Below, piece after piece: positions 54,900-64,000 of a DNA stretch of 64,000 bases. Below the pieces are notes generated by a model. It saw only the letters and a program-made list of their open reading frames with translations, was not told the DNA's origin and did no database searches. Numbering within the stretch: position 1 is the first letter of the stretch; every line of letters begins with the position of its first letter. The DNA lies in NCBI GenBank assembly GCA_905221615.1, contig CAJNDT010001014.1, positions 1 through 64,000 on the forward strand, read 5' to 3'. A program made the position numbers and the translations under genes. Source of the DNA: Symbiodinium sp. CCMP2592 (Eukaryota > Sar > Dinophyceae > Suessiales > Symbiodiniaceae).

Positions 54900-55590
54900 T
54901 GCGAGGCAACACCCAGGCCAAGAAAGCAGTGCGACACGATGCAGATGCAGGGCTTGAGCAGTCCTCGCAGGTCGATGTAGTAGAAATCCAGGACCTGGGC
55001 AGAGCATATTTGGGCTAGGCGGGGCTTAGGGGTTGCAAAGAAGAAAAGGCTTGGCGCAAACGACTGAGGTTCCGAGTCGAGGTTGTAGTCGTGACCTTGG
55101 CGAGGCAGAGAGAAATTGCAAATAGCAATCGAGGCCTTGCTAAAGCTTTGCTGAGCTGGACACTGCGTGGCCAGGCAAAAAAGGGGCCTTCAGGGCAAAA
55201 GGCAGCGCGATAAAAGCAGAGAAGAGGCTTCTCTGGGGCCCGTGCTGGGCTGAAGCTGTCATGTGACCTGCCAGGCGCGGCAGGTGCCAGAGAAAGACCA
55301 GCAGGACTGGCCTAAGGGTGCAGCGCGGCTGACCTGACAAAGCGATGCGAGGCTAAGCGAGCCAAGCAATGCAGAGCGAAGCGGGTGTAAGGCAACCCGA
55401 AGAAAAGCCCAGAAGGCTGGCCTCGAGGTGCAGCGCGGCTGACCTGTCATTGTGAGTGCAAGCGTGCAAAGCAAGCCGAAAAAGCGCTTTGCGGCGTGCA
55501 GAGAAACCGTCGAGAAAACATGCAAAGCCTGCTGTTTTTTCATGGCTGTTGTGCGTTGCGTCTCTGTGCAAAAAGCAATGCGTATGTGCC
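54900..55590. other. Internal non-coding stretch of element 2
   Basis: Includes two similar segments at about 55,260-55,335 and 55,395-55,450 (GGTGCAGCGCGGCTGACCTG in each). No supported gene. Confidence 0.4.
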
Positions 55591-55593
55591 GTG

Positions 55594-56271
55594 CTAAAGG
55601 AAATCCACCAATGCACGATCACACGTTGCGGATTCTGTGCTAGGGTGGCTTATGCATATGATGACGGGCAAGGTATGCCCACGCCGCCAAACAAGTGCAG
55701 GGCGGCCGTTGATAAATATAAAATTTGGTCGTTGCTGAGCAATGCGAGTGCGATGCCAAATAAGGCGATCAGTGACCAGAACATTGCGAATGCCGTGGTG
55801 ATTGAGCCGTGCGATAATATTGAACCAGGCGCGGAGGTCATCTGCGACGCAACACAGAGATGTGCGAGGCTCTGTGCTAGGCTCACCTTCTGGTTCATGT
55901 GGTGCGGGGCAATGTGCTAAGGCTGAAACATATCTGCAGTGCTGTTGCCACAAAACGCTGCTATGCCAATTTCCAATGATGCGTTGCAAGAGCTTTGCTC
56001 GGGCGGCCCGCCAAGCGCTAAGCACTTCCACGCGGCGCACTTCTTTGCGAGTGCGTTGCGGGCCCAGGCACACGATGCCTGGGGCAATCTGTGCAGGGCC
56101 TGCAGAAAAGAGCGATGCCATACTCAATGAATCCTGTGCTTGCCAGTGCGTAAGCTGTGCGGGGTTGACAGCGCAATGCCAAACACCAAAGAAAAAATGC
56201 AGGGCTTTGCGTTTGTGCCAACCAACTGCCAACCAGTTCGATGCATCATCATCTGTCGCCAGGGATGCCAT
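55594..56271 (-). CDS. Element 2 ORF of unknown function (225 codons)
   Basis: From the ATG at 56271 (MASLATDDDASNW). It overlaps the end of the upstream 125-codon ORF by 23 bases in a different frame, which suggests a compact gene chain. It is rich in Trp, Ala and Arg (LSAWRAARAKLLQRIIGNWH) with no recognisable domain. The assignment rests on frame length, position and overlap only. Confidence 0.4.
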   Translation of the reverse strand: MASLATDDDASNWLAVGWHKRKALHFFFGVWHCAVNPAQLTHWQAQDSLSMASLFSAGPAQIAPGIVCLGPQRTRKEVRRVEVLSAWRAARAKLLQRIIGNWHSSVLWQQHCRYVSALAHCPAPHEPEGEPSTEPRTSLCCVADDLRAWFNIIARLNHHGIRNVLVTDRLIWHRTRIAQQRPNFIFINGRPALVWRRGHTLPVIICISHPSTESATCDRALVDFL

Positions 56272-56626
56272 GCTGTGCTGTGCGGTCACGAAGATACTGC
56301 AGTGCCAATGTGTTGTGAAGGTTCGTTATTAAGATCCTTCGGTCTCCAGGCGTGAGATCCCATATTCCTGACATTCTGCGGTGCACTGTGCTATGCATGA
56401 AGGAAAGCTCTCGCCTAGCTGGCATCTCGAGAAAGCGGAGCAAAATGCTTGCAGAGCGTTGCGAAAGAAAGACTTCTGGCAAACTGCCCGAAATGTATTC
56501 TGCAGTGCCTGGAGACTCACTGCTCAGATGCAGCAGTGCCTCGACCAGAATTGCGGTGCTGTGGTTGGCGGGCCGCGGCTCTGGAGTAGCAATGCGTTGC
56601 TTTTTATTGCCTTGGCGGTGCGACAT
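56249..56626 (-). CDS. Element 2 GNKKQRIA ORF (125 codons), conserved start
   Basis: ATG at 56626. The N-terminus MSHRQGNKKQRIATPE is basic and nuclear-localisation-like, and it is conserved in the 16-17 kb fragment. The remainder is leucine-rich and predicted helical (LPEVFLSQRSASILLRFLE). Conservation of the start in a diverged copy argues that this small ORF is translated. Function unknown. Confidence 0.55.
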   Translation of the reverse strand: MSHRQGNKKQRIATPEPRPANHSTAILVEALLHLSSESPGTAEYISGSLPEVFLSQRSASILLRFLEMPARRELSFMHSTVHRRMSGIWDLTPGDRRILITNLHNTLALQYLRDRTAQHGIPGDR

Positions 56627-57012
56627 GGCGTCAATAAAAACTGCTAGCGGGGATTATTGACGGGGCTAGGCTGAGCGTGGTCAGTTGAGGTTCCAGAGTA
56701 GGGCAGCTCGGCGGTTTGCTGATAGATTGCAAATGCTAAATGCGTTGCGATCATTCCAAGCAAGGCTGCTGAAGACAAAACTGGCTGTGCGAGGCGATAT
56801 AAATAATTCCACAAGGTTGGGGAATACAGGTGGGGTGCTAACCTCACTAGACGGCATTGCCATGCACTCTGCGAGCCATTCTTCGACTCTTGCTCTATGG
56901 CTGTGCGAGGGCTCAGGCGATCGTTCTATCGCACGCGCTGTGACATGGCAGGGACCGGAAATGCAAAAGAGGAAACTGTAAAGCTGTAAAGGCTGCGCAT
57001 GTGCAGTGCTTG

Positions 57013-57270
57013 CTAATCCATCTCTTCTAGCGGAGAATCAACAGTGTCTGTGCATTGCGGTGCGCCTTCAAGGATTGCAATGCGGCGTTCCAGGCTGCCG
57101 AGCTTTGCAATGACCGCCTGAATGCGGTCAGAGAGTGCGTCTATGCGCTCGTGAATCGTTGCGCCCATGTCAATGCAATCTTCTGCGAGGCTTTGCAGTG
57201 CGCGGACCAATTGGTCCGGGGTGGCTGCCTCGGGCGGATCCATGGCGTCGATATGGCGGAAAACTGCCAT
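57013..57270 (-). CDS. Element 2 small coiled-coil ORF (85 codons)
   Basis: ATG at 57270, the first ORF after the A1 repeat. Residues 25-70 form a coiled coil (ATIHERIDALSDRIQAV, LGSLERRIAILE). A homologue with the same ending (EMD-stop) exists at 16728-16943, so the protein is conserved within the family. A short coil ORF also opens element 1 (8237-8461). A multimerisation or regulatory role is only a guess. Confidence 0.6.
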   Translation of the reverse strand: MAVFRHIDAMDPPEAATPDQLVRALQSLAEDCIDMGATIHERIDALSDRIQAVIAKLGSLERRIAILEGAPQCTDTVDSPLEEMD

Positions 57271-57305
57271 GCAATGCGTAGCAAACCTGAAAGTGCATAG
57301 GTTAT

Positions 57306-57439
57306 GAAAAATTTCTTACGCATGCGATGCGAGAAAGCGAAACACTAGTTGTGAGTGCTTGAGCCGAAAACAGCGCGGAGCGTTTAAAGGTTTCGACACA
57401 GGTAAGAAAACACAGTTGAATCAAAAACACAAACTCACA
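57306..57439 (-). repeat. A1 terminal repeat of element 2 (5' end)
   Basis: 134 bp, one mismatch to A2 (46080-46213). In sense orientation it begins TGTGAGTTTG at the 5' border. Confidence 0.9.
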
Positions 57440-57806
57440 GATGGCATTTGCATCGGTTGTGGCTTGTAGAGTAGAGCGTGCAAGCACAGCTGCACCAGCT
57501 GAAGTACACATAACTGTAAGGTACAATCACGTGCACGCTGGCAGCAGAATGCAAAAAAGAAAGCCCGATGTGTAGCAGTAATGCATAGAGAAAGAAAGTT
57601 ATTGGGGACCCCAAAGTCGCGACAGGAACAAGACTTTCGGGCTGGCGTGAAACGTAAGGTGAAGCACAGCACTCTAGATATGGCTGCCCCGGAGCCGATA
57701 CTCTTGACTTTCTTGTTACGGGGATCTTGAACTGTTTCTTGTAGCCAATGCCAGTGAGAATGAACAAGCGTGAAACGGGCGGGTGGGTGAGGATTTCAAA
57801 GAAGAT

Positions 57807-57913
57807 GCCTAGCCAGCACAACTGAGCCAAAATGTTCGCACGAACATAAAGTAGTAAAACAGATGTGAACAAGTACACTAACCGTTCTACTACTTTAGTT
57901 GTGCTGGCTAGGC
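57807..57913. repeat. Inverted repeat GCCTAGCCAGCACAACT / AGTTGTGCTGGCTAGGC
   Basis: 17-bp perfect arms at 57,807-57,823 and 57,897-57,913, about 73 bases apart. Further pairing is possible with AAAGTAGTA at 57,848-57,856. The right arm is part of the 45-bp sequence repeated at 45,673-45,717. Confidence 0.7.
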
Positions 57914-58216
57914 GTGTATCCCGGAGGGACTACTGTTCAAGAACACCAGTTAGCATATGCGTTTTTTTGGGAGTGCAGTTAGCATATGATGCTGTTTGGA
58001 ATCCCGGATGAAATTAGACAAAAAAAACAACTGCAGTTAGCATATAGAGGGGTCCAAAATATGCTATCTTCTCGTGTGGGGACACGAAAAGCACCAGCAT
58101 ACCGAGGCGAAATGCAGTTAGCATGTCAAGAAAACTGCAGTTAGCATATGCCATCCTCGATGCAAAGATGGGCATCCGAAAGGGCAAAAACTGCAGGGAA
58201 TATCAACAAAATAAGT

Positions 58217-58870
58217 GCAGTTAGCATATTCGTGCCTCCTAAAGCCGACGAAATGACCTGATATGACACATATACTGTATGATAAGAATCGAGCAGTAAA
58301 CACTTACTGTACTTGGTTTAGGGTTCACTGTAGGGCTTACTGCACAGTACTGTTGGGGTTTCTGCTAGCTTTCTCCTCTTCGAACAGTGAACAGTGAAAG
58401 CACATGCCGGCTTTCTCTTCTTTGATCAGTACAGTACTGCACAACACGGTTCTGTACTGTACCGCACTGTAGTGTACTCTACAATACAATACTGTACAGC
58501 ACGCTCCCCATTTGCCCTCGCCCCTGTCACTCTCAAAGTCGTGTTCATGGCAGCCTGCAGCAGGAACCCATCCCACCCAGTGGCACAGCAATGAATGTGA
58601 CAGGCAATTATGAGGCATGGAAACACGGAAGGAACCATTTGAAGGCGGCTGGCCCGGAATATATGCTATCTGCGGTTCTCTGCAGGGTTTGGACAACAGA
58701 AATTATATGCCATCCACTTTGCCCGTTGGGCTTCATGTACAGTAAGAGAAGTCGTAACATTTGCTGTTTCGCCCAAGTAACCGCGCCTGACACAAAACAT
58801 GGTTTCCACACACCGCCTCTGAAACTTTCTACCGAACCGTGGGCTTGCAAGCGACAAGAGGCACTTCCAG
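58217..58870. repeat. Leader block 1 of the inverted-repeat element
   Basis: Begins GCAGTTAGCATATTCGTGCC, contains TTGGTTTAGGGTTCACTG, a GTACTGTAC-rich palindromic patch near 58,430-58,500 and GGAATATATGCTATCTGC near 58,655. It recurs at 60,032-60,690 and partly at 62,660-63,030. Confidence 0.75.
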
Positions 58871-59858
58871 GGCTAAAGTTGTACTGCGACCAAGCACAAT
58901 CTAGCCAGGACGCCAAACGAGGCATTTCCAGTACTAAAGTTGTACTACAACCAAGCACAATCCAGCCAGGACGCCAAACGAGGCATTTCCAGTACTAAAG
59001 TTATACTACAACCAAGCACAATCCAGCCAGGACGCCAAACGAGGCATTTCCAGTACCAAAGTTGTGCTACAACCAAGCACAATCCAGCCAGGACGCCAAA
59101 CATTTCCAGTACTGAAGTTGTACTACAACCAAGCACAATCCAGCCAGGACGCCAAACGAGGCATTTCCAGTACCAAAGTTCTGCTACAACCAAGATCAAC
59201 CAAGCACAATCCAGCCAGGACGCCAAACCATGCATTTCCAGTACTAAAGTTGTACTACAACCAAGCGCAATCCAGCCAGGACGCCAAACGAGGCATTTCC
59301 AGTACTAAAGTTGTACTACAACCAAGCACAATCCAGCAGGACGCCAAACGAGGCATTTCCAGCACAAAAGCTGCACTACATACAACCAAGCACAATCCAG
59401 CCAGGACGCCAAACGAGACACTTCCAGTATCAAAGTTGTGCTACAACCAAGCACAATCCAGCCAGGACGCCAAACGAGGCACTTCCAGCACTAAAGTTGT
59501 ACTACAACCACGCACAGTCCAGCCAGGACGCCAAACGAGGCAATTCCAGTACTAAAGTTGTACTACAACCAAGCGCAATCCAGCCAGGACGCCAAACGAG
59601 GCATTTCCACTACTAAAGTTGTACTACAACCACGCACAATCCAGCCAGGACGCCAAACGAGGCATTTCCAGTACTAAAGTTGTATTAGAACCTAGCACAA
59701 TCCAGCCAGGACGCCAAACGAGGCATTTCCAGCACTAAAGTTGTACTACAACCAAGCGCAATCCAGCCAGGACGCCAAACGAGGCATTTCCACTACTAAA
59801 GTTGTACTACAACCAAGCAAAATCCAGCCAGGACGCCAAACGACGTATTTCCAGTACC
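58871..59858. repeat. 61-bp tandem array 1, about 16 copies
   Basis: Unit of 61 bp (GTACTAAAGTTGTACTACAA, CCAAGCACAATCCAGCCAGG, ACGCCAAACGAGGCATTTCCA). Each unit contains the palindrome GTTGTACTACAAC. Copies are mostly 85-98% alike by eye, with a few shortened units. Open frames across it reflect the repeat. Confidence 0.9.
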
Positions 59859-60031
59859 AAATTTTCGTACTAAAAGGACTTTTGCAAGCAACCCGTATCA
59901 CCAACTACACCGCGGAACGTTACGACCCAGCGTTTTTTCGCTTCTGCGAAGGTCTGCCCTGATCTGCTGACATGCGTTACGACTTCGGTAGTTCCCTGTC
60001 GCATAACTGCAGTGAATATCAACAAAATAAG

Positions 60032-60690
60032 TGCAGTTAGCATATTCGTGCCTCCTAAAGCCGACGAAATGACCTGATATGACACATATACTGTATGATA
60101 AGAATCGAGCTGCAGTAAACACTTACTGTACTTGGTTTAGGGTTCACTGTAGGGCTTACTGTACAGTACTGTTGGGGTTTCTGCTAGCTTTCTCCTCTTC
60201 GAACAGTGAGCAGTGAAAGCACATGCTGGCTTTCTCTTCTTTGATCAGTACAGTACTGCACAACACGGTTCTGTACTGTACCGCACTGTAGTGTGCTCTA
60301 CAATACAATACTGTACAGCACGCTCCCCATTTGCCCTCGCCCCTGTCACTCTCAAAGTCGTGTTCATGGCAGCGTGCAGCAGGAACCCATCCCACCCAGT
60401 GGCACAGCAATGCAATTACGAGGCATGGAAACACGGAAGGAACCATTCGAAGGCGGCTGGCCCGGAATATATGCTATCTGCGGTTCTCTGCAGGGTTTGG
60501 ACAACAGAAATTATACAAGAAGGGTTGCCATCCACTTTGCCCGTTGGGCTTCCTGTACAGTAAGAGAAGTCGTAACATTTGCTGTTTCCCCCAAGTAACC
60601 GCGCCTGACACAAAACATGGTTTCCACACACCGCCTCTGAAACTTTCTACCGAACCGTGGGCTTGCAAGCGACAAGAGGCACGTCCAGTA
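60032..60690. repeat. Leader block 2 of the inverted-repeat element
   Basis: Near-identical to 58,217-58,870, with small indels (for example an added TG before CAGTAAACAC and a GAAGGGT insertion near 60,525). Confidence 0.8.
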
Positions 60691-60691
60691 C

Positions 60692-62497
60692 TAAAGTTGT
60701 AGTGCAACCAAGCACAATCTAGCCAGGACGCCAAACGAGGCATTTCCAGTACTAAAGTTGTACTACAACCAAGCACAATCCAGCCAGGACGCCAAACGAG
60801 GCATTTCCAGCACTAAAGTTGTACTACAACCAAGCACAATCCAGCCAGGACGCCAAACGAGGCAATTCCAGTACCAAAGTTATACTACAACCAAGCACAA
60901 TCCAGCCAGGACGCCAAACGAGTCATTTCCAGCACTAAAGTTGTACTACAACCACGCACAATCCAGCCAGGACGCCAAACGAGGCAATTCCAGTACTCAA
61001 GTTGTACTACAACCAAGCACAATCCAGCCAGGACGCCAAACGAGGCATTTCCAGTACAAAAGCTGCACTACATACAACCAAGCACAATCCAGCCAGGACG
61101 CCAAACGAGGCACTTCCAGTATCAAAGTTGTGCTACAACCAAGCACAATCCAGCCAGGACGCCAAACGAGGCATTTCCAGCACTAAAGTCACTAAAGTTG
61201 TACTACAACCACGCACAATCCAGCCAGGACGCCGAACGAGGCAATTCCAGTACCAAAGTTGTACTACAACCAAGCGCAATCCAGCCAGGACGCCAAACGA
61301 GGCATTTCGAGTACCAAAACTGTACTACAACCATGCACAATCCAGCCAGGACGCCAAACGATGCAATTCCAGTACTAAAGTTGTACTACAACCAAGCGCA
61401 ATCCAGCCAGGACGCCAAACGAGCCATTTCCAGTACTAAAGTTGTACTACAGCCACGCACAATCCAGCCAGGACGCCCAACCAGGCATTTCCAGTACTAA
61501 AGTTCAAGCAAAATCCAGCCAGGACGCCAAACGAGGCATTCCCAGTACTAAAGTTGTACTACAACCAAGCACAGTCCAGCCAAGACGCCAAACGAGGCAT
61601 TTCCAGTACCAAAGTTGTGCTACAACCAAGCACAATCCAGCCAGGACGCCAAACATTTCCAGTACTGAAGTTGTACTACAACCAAGCACAATCCAGCCAG
61701 GACGCCAAACGAGGCACTTCCAGTACCAAAGTTCTGCTACAACCAAGATCAACCAAGCACAATCCAGCAGGACGCCAAACGAGGCATTTCCAGCACTAAA
61801 GTTGTACCCAAACGAGGCATTTCCAGCACTAAAGTTGTACTACAACCAAGCACAATCCAGCCAGGACGCCACACGAGGCATTTCCAGTACCAAAGCTGTA
61901 CTACAACCATGCACAATCCAGCCAGGACGCCTAACGAGGCAATTCCAGTACTCCAGTTGTATTACAACCACGCACAATCCAGCCAGGACGCCAAACGAGG
62001 CATTTCCAGTACTAAAGTTGTATTACAACCATGCACAATCCAGCCAGGACGCCTAACGAGGCAATTCCAGTACTAAAGTTGTACTACAACCAAGCGTAAT
62101 CCAGCCAATACGCCAAACGAGGCATTTCCACTACCAAAGTTGTACTACAACCAAGCACAATCCAGCAGGCATTTCCAGTACCAAAGCTGCACTACATACA
62201 ACCAAGCAATCCAGCCAGGACGCCAAACGAGGCATTTCCAGTAATAAAGTTGTACTACAACCAAGCACAATCCAGCCAGGACGCCCCACGAGGCACTTCC
62301 AGTACTAAAGTTGTATTAGAACCAAGCACAATCCAGCCAGGACGCCAAACGAGGCATTTCCAGCACTAAAGTTGTACTACAACCAAGCACAATCCAGCCA
62401 GGACGCCAAACGAGGCATTTCCACTACTAAAGTTGTACTACAACCAAGCACAATCCAGCCAGGACGCCAAACGACGTATTTCCAGTACCAAATTTTC
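60692..62497. repeat. 61-bp tandem array 2, about 29 copies
   Basis: Same unit as array 1. Both arrays end in the same sequence (TTCCAGTACCAAATTTTCGTACTA, then AGGACTTTTGCAAGCAACCC), so the whole leader-plus-array block was duplicated and array length then changed. Confidence 0.9.
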
Positions 62498-62659
62498 GTA
62501 CTATAGGACTTTTGCAAGCAACCCGTATCACCAACTACACCGCGGAATGTTACGACCCAGCGTTTTCGCTTCCGCGAAGGTCTGCCCTGATCTGCTGACA
62601 TGCGTTACGACTTCGGTAGTTCCCTGTCGCATAACTGCAGTGAATATCAATAAAACAAG

Positions 62660-63600
62660 TGCAGTTAGCATATTCGTGCCTCCACAAACCGACGAAATTA
62701 CATGACATGACACATATACTGTATGACATGATATGACATACAAAGACAGTAGAGTACTGCAAACAAAACTATTACTGTAATCCATTTTGCGTTTGATGTT
62801 TATGGACATTCAATTTTAAAAGCAACTTCCACATTTTTTACTGTACAGTACAGTAACATCGATAAGAATCACACTGCAGTAAACACCTACTTTACTTCGT
62901 TTAGGGTTCACTGTACTGTAGGGCTTACTGTACAGCACCGTAGGTTCGAAGGCAGTTGGTGGTTGGCCTGGAATATATGCTATCTGCAGTTCTTTGCAGG
63001 TTTGGACAACAGAAATTATACAAGAAACGTTGAAAGCTTTTCTGCTGCCTCTACTGTACTGCACAGGGCATCCAATACACCTTGTTAAACGGTTCTGGGG
63101 GGGGGGCTCAGCTACACCTGTCTAAAGGGGTAGGCGGTTGGGGTTGGCCTGGAATATATATGCTATCTGCAGTTCTTTGCAGGTTTGGACAACAGAAATT
63201 ATACAAGAAGCGTTGAGGTTTTTCTGCTGCCTCTACTGTACAGGGGTCCTGGGGGCATCCAATACACCTTCATTTCGTCGCCTGCACAAAGATGGTAGGA
63301 CGATACACCGGCCTATGTACTGTAAAGCGGTTTCGGGGCATCCGATACACAATGTTAAAGGTTGTAGTACAGTACAGTACTGTACTATTGTACCATACGC
63401 TACCGTACAGTGCAGTAGACCTTTACCCTTTGCTGTCTCACTCTCCTCTTCTGCCCCCCTCATCTCCAACACAAACACAGGCGCAAGTTCCATCAACTCG
63501 TCTGAATTTGCCCCCGCTCATGCAAAACCTCCGGAATTACCAGAACTTCCTCCGACTCACGCCCTCCTACTCAAAAAAAAAGCCCACATTCCTGGCAAGA
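62660..63600. repeat. Third partial leader and two further GGAATATATGCTATCTGCAG copies
   Basis: 62,660-62,730 repeats the start of the leader in diverged form. GTTGGCCTGGAATATATGCTATC-type segments with CAGGTTTGGACAACAGAAAT recur at about 62,955 and 63,145. Palindromic GTACAGTACTGTAC words occur at 63,367-63,385 and 63,636-63,654. Confidence 0.65.
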
Positions 63601-63887
63601 ACCATATGCTAACTGCGGTTCGGATATGCCCATACTGTACAGTACTGTACAGTTGCACAACACAAACAGAGGCGCAAGTTCCATCAACTCTTCTGAATTT
63701 GTCCCCCGCTCATGCAAAACCTCCAGAATTACCAGAACTTCCTCCGACTCGCGCCCTCCCACCACCAAAAAAAGCTCACATTCCTGGCATGGACCATATG
63801 CTAACTGCGGTGCGGGATATGCTAACTGCGGTTGTTGGGACCCGGGAAAACTCATATGCTAACTGCGTTGTTTTTGGCCCGGGATGA

Positions 63888-63929
63888 AATTAGACAAATG
63901 ACCCGGGATCCCGGGTCATTTGTCTAATT
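63888..63929. repeat. 42-bp perfect palindrome near the right end
   Basis: Left arm AATTAGACAAATGACCCGGGA is followed directly by its complement, centred at 63,908/63,909, with no loop. A related single arm (ATCCCGGATGAAATTAGACA) lies near the left end at about 58,002. Confidence 0.9.
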
Positions 63930-64000
63930 GTCTAATTGTCCCCGGGTCCATATGCTAACTGGTGTTCCGGGAGTGTAACTCTCGACAGAAAGGGCTGCCT

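Larger units (their letters stand above)
45922..57439 (-). mobile_element. Element 2: complete DIRS-like retrotransposon with split direct repeats
   Basis: Minus-strand order: A1 (57439-57306), internal ORFs, B1 (46359-46216), A2 (46213-46080), B2 (46061-45922). The A repeats are 134 bp each with one mismatch. The B repeats are 144 and 140 bp, differing by one 4-bp indel. The pattern A1-ORFs-B1A2B2 is the split-direct-repeat structure of Ngaro/PAT-type tyrosine-recombinase retroelements. Internal genes are a coiled-coil ORF, two unknown ORFs, a proline-rich ORF, recombinase, CCCH Gag and RT-RNase H. The near-identical repeats and long intact frames suggest a recent insertion. I could not define a target-site duplication, and none is expected for this class. 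Confidence 0.85.
57941..63967. mobile_element. 6.0-kb terminal-inverted-repeat element, non-coding, satellite-filled
   Basis: Ends are perfect 19-bp inverted repeats: GAACACCAGTTAGCATATG (57,941-57,959) and its complement (63,949-63,967). Subterminal GCAGTTAGCATAT words repeat on the left side (for example near 57,976, 58,031, 58,135 and 58,217) and in the opposite orientation on the right (near 63,603, 63,796 and 63,853). The interior holds two blocks, each a shared leader plus a 61-bp tandem array. There is no credible transposase gene, so it would be non-autonomous. Comparison with 45,673-45,743 gives the unoccupied site. The duplicated target is imperfect (CGGAGGGA and CGGGAGTG). Confidence 0.7.

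Noticed and set aside
58871..62497. CRISPR-like look of a regular short repeat array
   Set aside because: The whole 61-bp unit is repeated with no variable spacers, and the context is eukaryotic transposon DNA.
1..64000. Dinoflagellate spliced-leader gene, rRNA or tRNA genes
   Set aside because: Scanned by eye for the spliced-leader core and rRNA-like blocks and found none. A covariance-model search was not possible.

Overview
The window looks like dinoflagellate nuclear DNA, of the Symbiodiniaceae/Suessiales kind. The evidence is degenerate TTTAGGG-type telomere-like tracts, long low-complexity tracts, very sparse coding, intronless retroelement polyproteins of a type I associate with dinoflagellates (CCCH-finger Gag, tyrosine recombinase, RT-RNase H with 2OG-oxygenase-like and methyltransferase-like modules), and large satellite blocks. 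The assignment is inference, because no rRNA or spliced-leader gene was found. Almost all credible protein-coding content belongs to mobile elements on the minus strand.

Layout. 1-8461 (minus): a DIRS-like (tyrosine-recombinase) retroelement, element 1, cut by the window start. Its order is coiled-coil ORF, recombinase (frameshifted), CCCH Gag, in-frame TGA, Pol. Pol has a 2OG-Fe(II)-oxygenase-like domain, a C5-methyltransferase-like domain, RT and RNase H, with several frameshifts in RT. 8677-10677 (minus): a glycosyltransferase-like gene with a C-terminal CCHH finger. 11351-12529 (minus): two diverged paralogues with an F-box-like segment, one frameshifted. 12.75-16.4 kb: a repeat island made of ATTGATTTT words, telomere-like tracts, small hairpin repeats, a 72-bp tandem repeat and a long CT tract. 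16.35-17.18 kb: a 5'-end fragment of an element related to element 2. 17.2-28.6 kb: no supportable gene, but a 190-bp tandem repeat and a tandem duplication of about 1.5 kb. 28.8-41.9 kb: a higher-order repeat array of about 4.05-kb units that contain 563-bp subunits. 42-45.7 kb: trinucleotide microsatellites and a tandem duplication.

45,922-57,439 (minus): element 2, an apparently complete 11.5-kb tyrosine-recombinase retrotransposon. Its terminal repeats have the split arrangement A1-[ORFs]-B1-A2-B2. It carries a chain of seven ORFs: three small ORFs, a proline-rich ORF, recombinase, CCCH Gag, then a TGA and RT-RNase H in the same frame. 57,941-63,967: a 6.0-kb terminal-inverted-repeat element with no credible gene. 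It is built from two arrays of a 61-bp repeat and subterminal GTTAGCATAT motifs, and is inserted in a second copy of a sequence also found at 45,673-45,743.

How the parts fit. Recombinase, Gag and Pol of elements 1 and 2 together would supply a DIRS-like life cycle: reverse transcription, a circular intermediate, then recombinase-mediated integration. Two features stand out. The Gag-Pol junction in both diverged elements is a single in-frame TGA with no ATG close after it. The DNA-modification-like cassette is present in element 1 but eroded in element 2.
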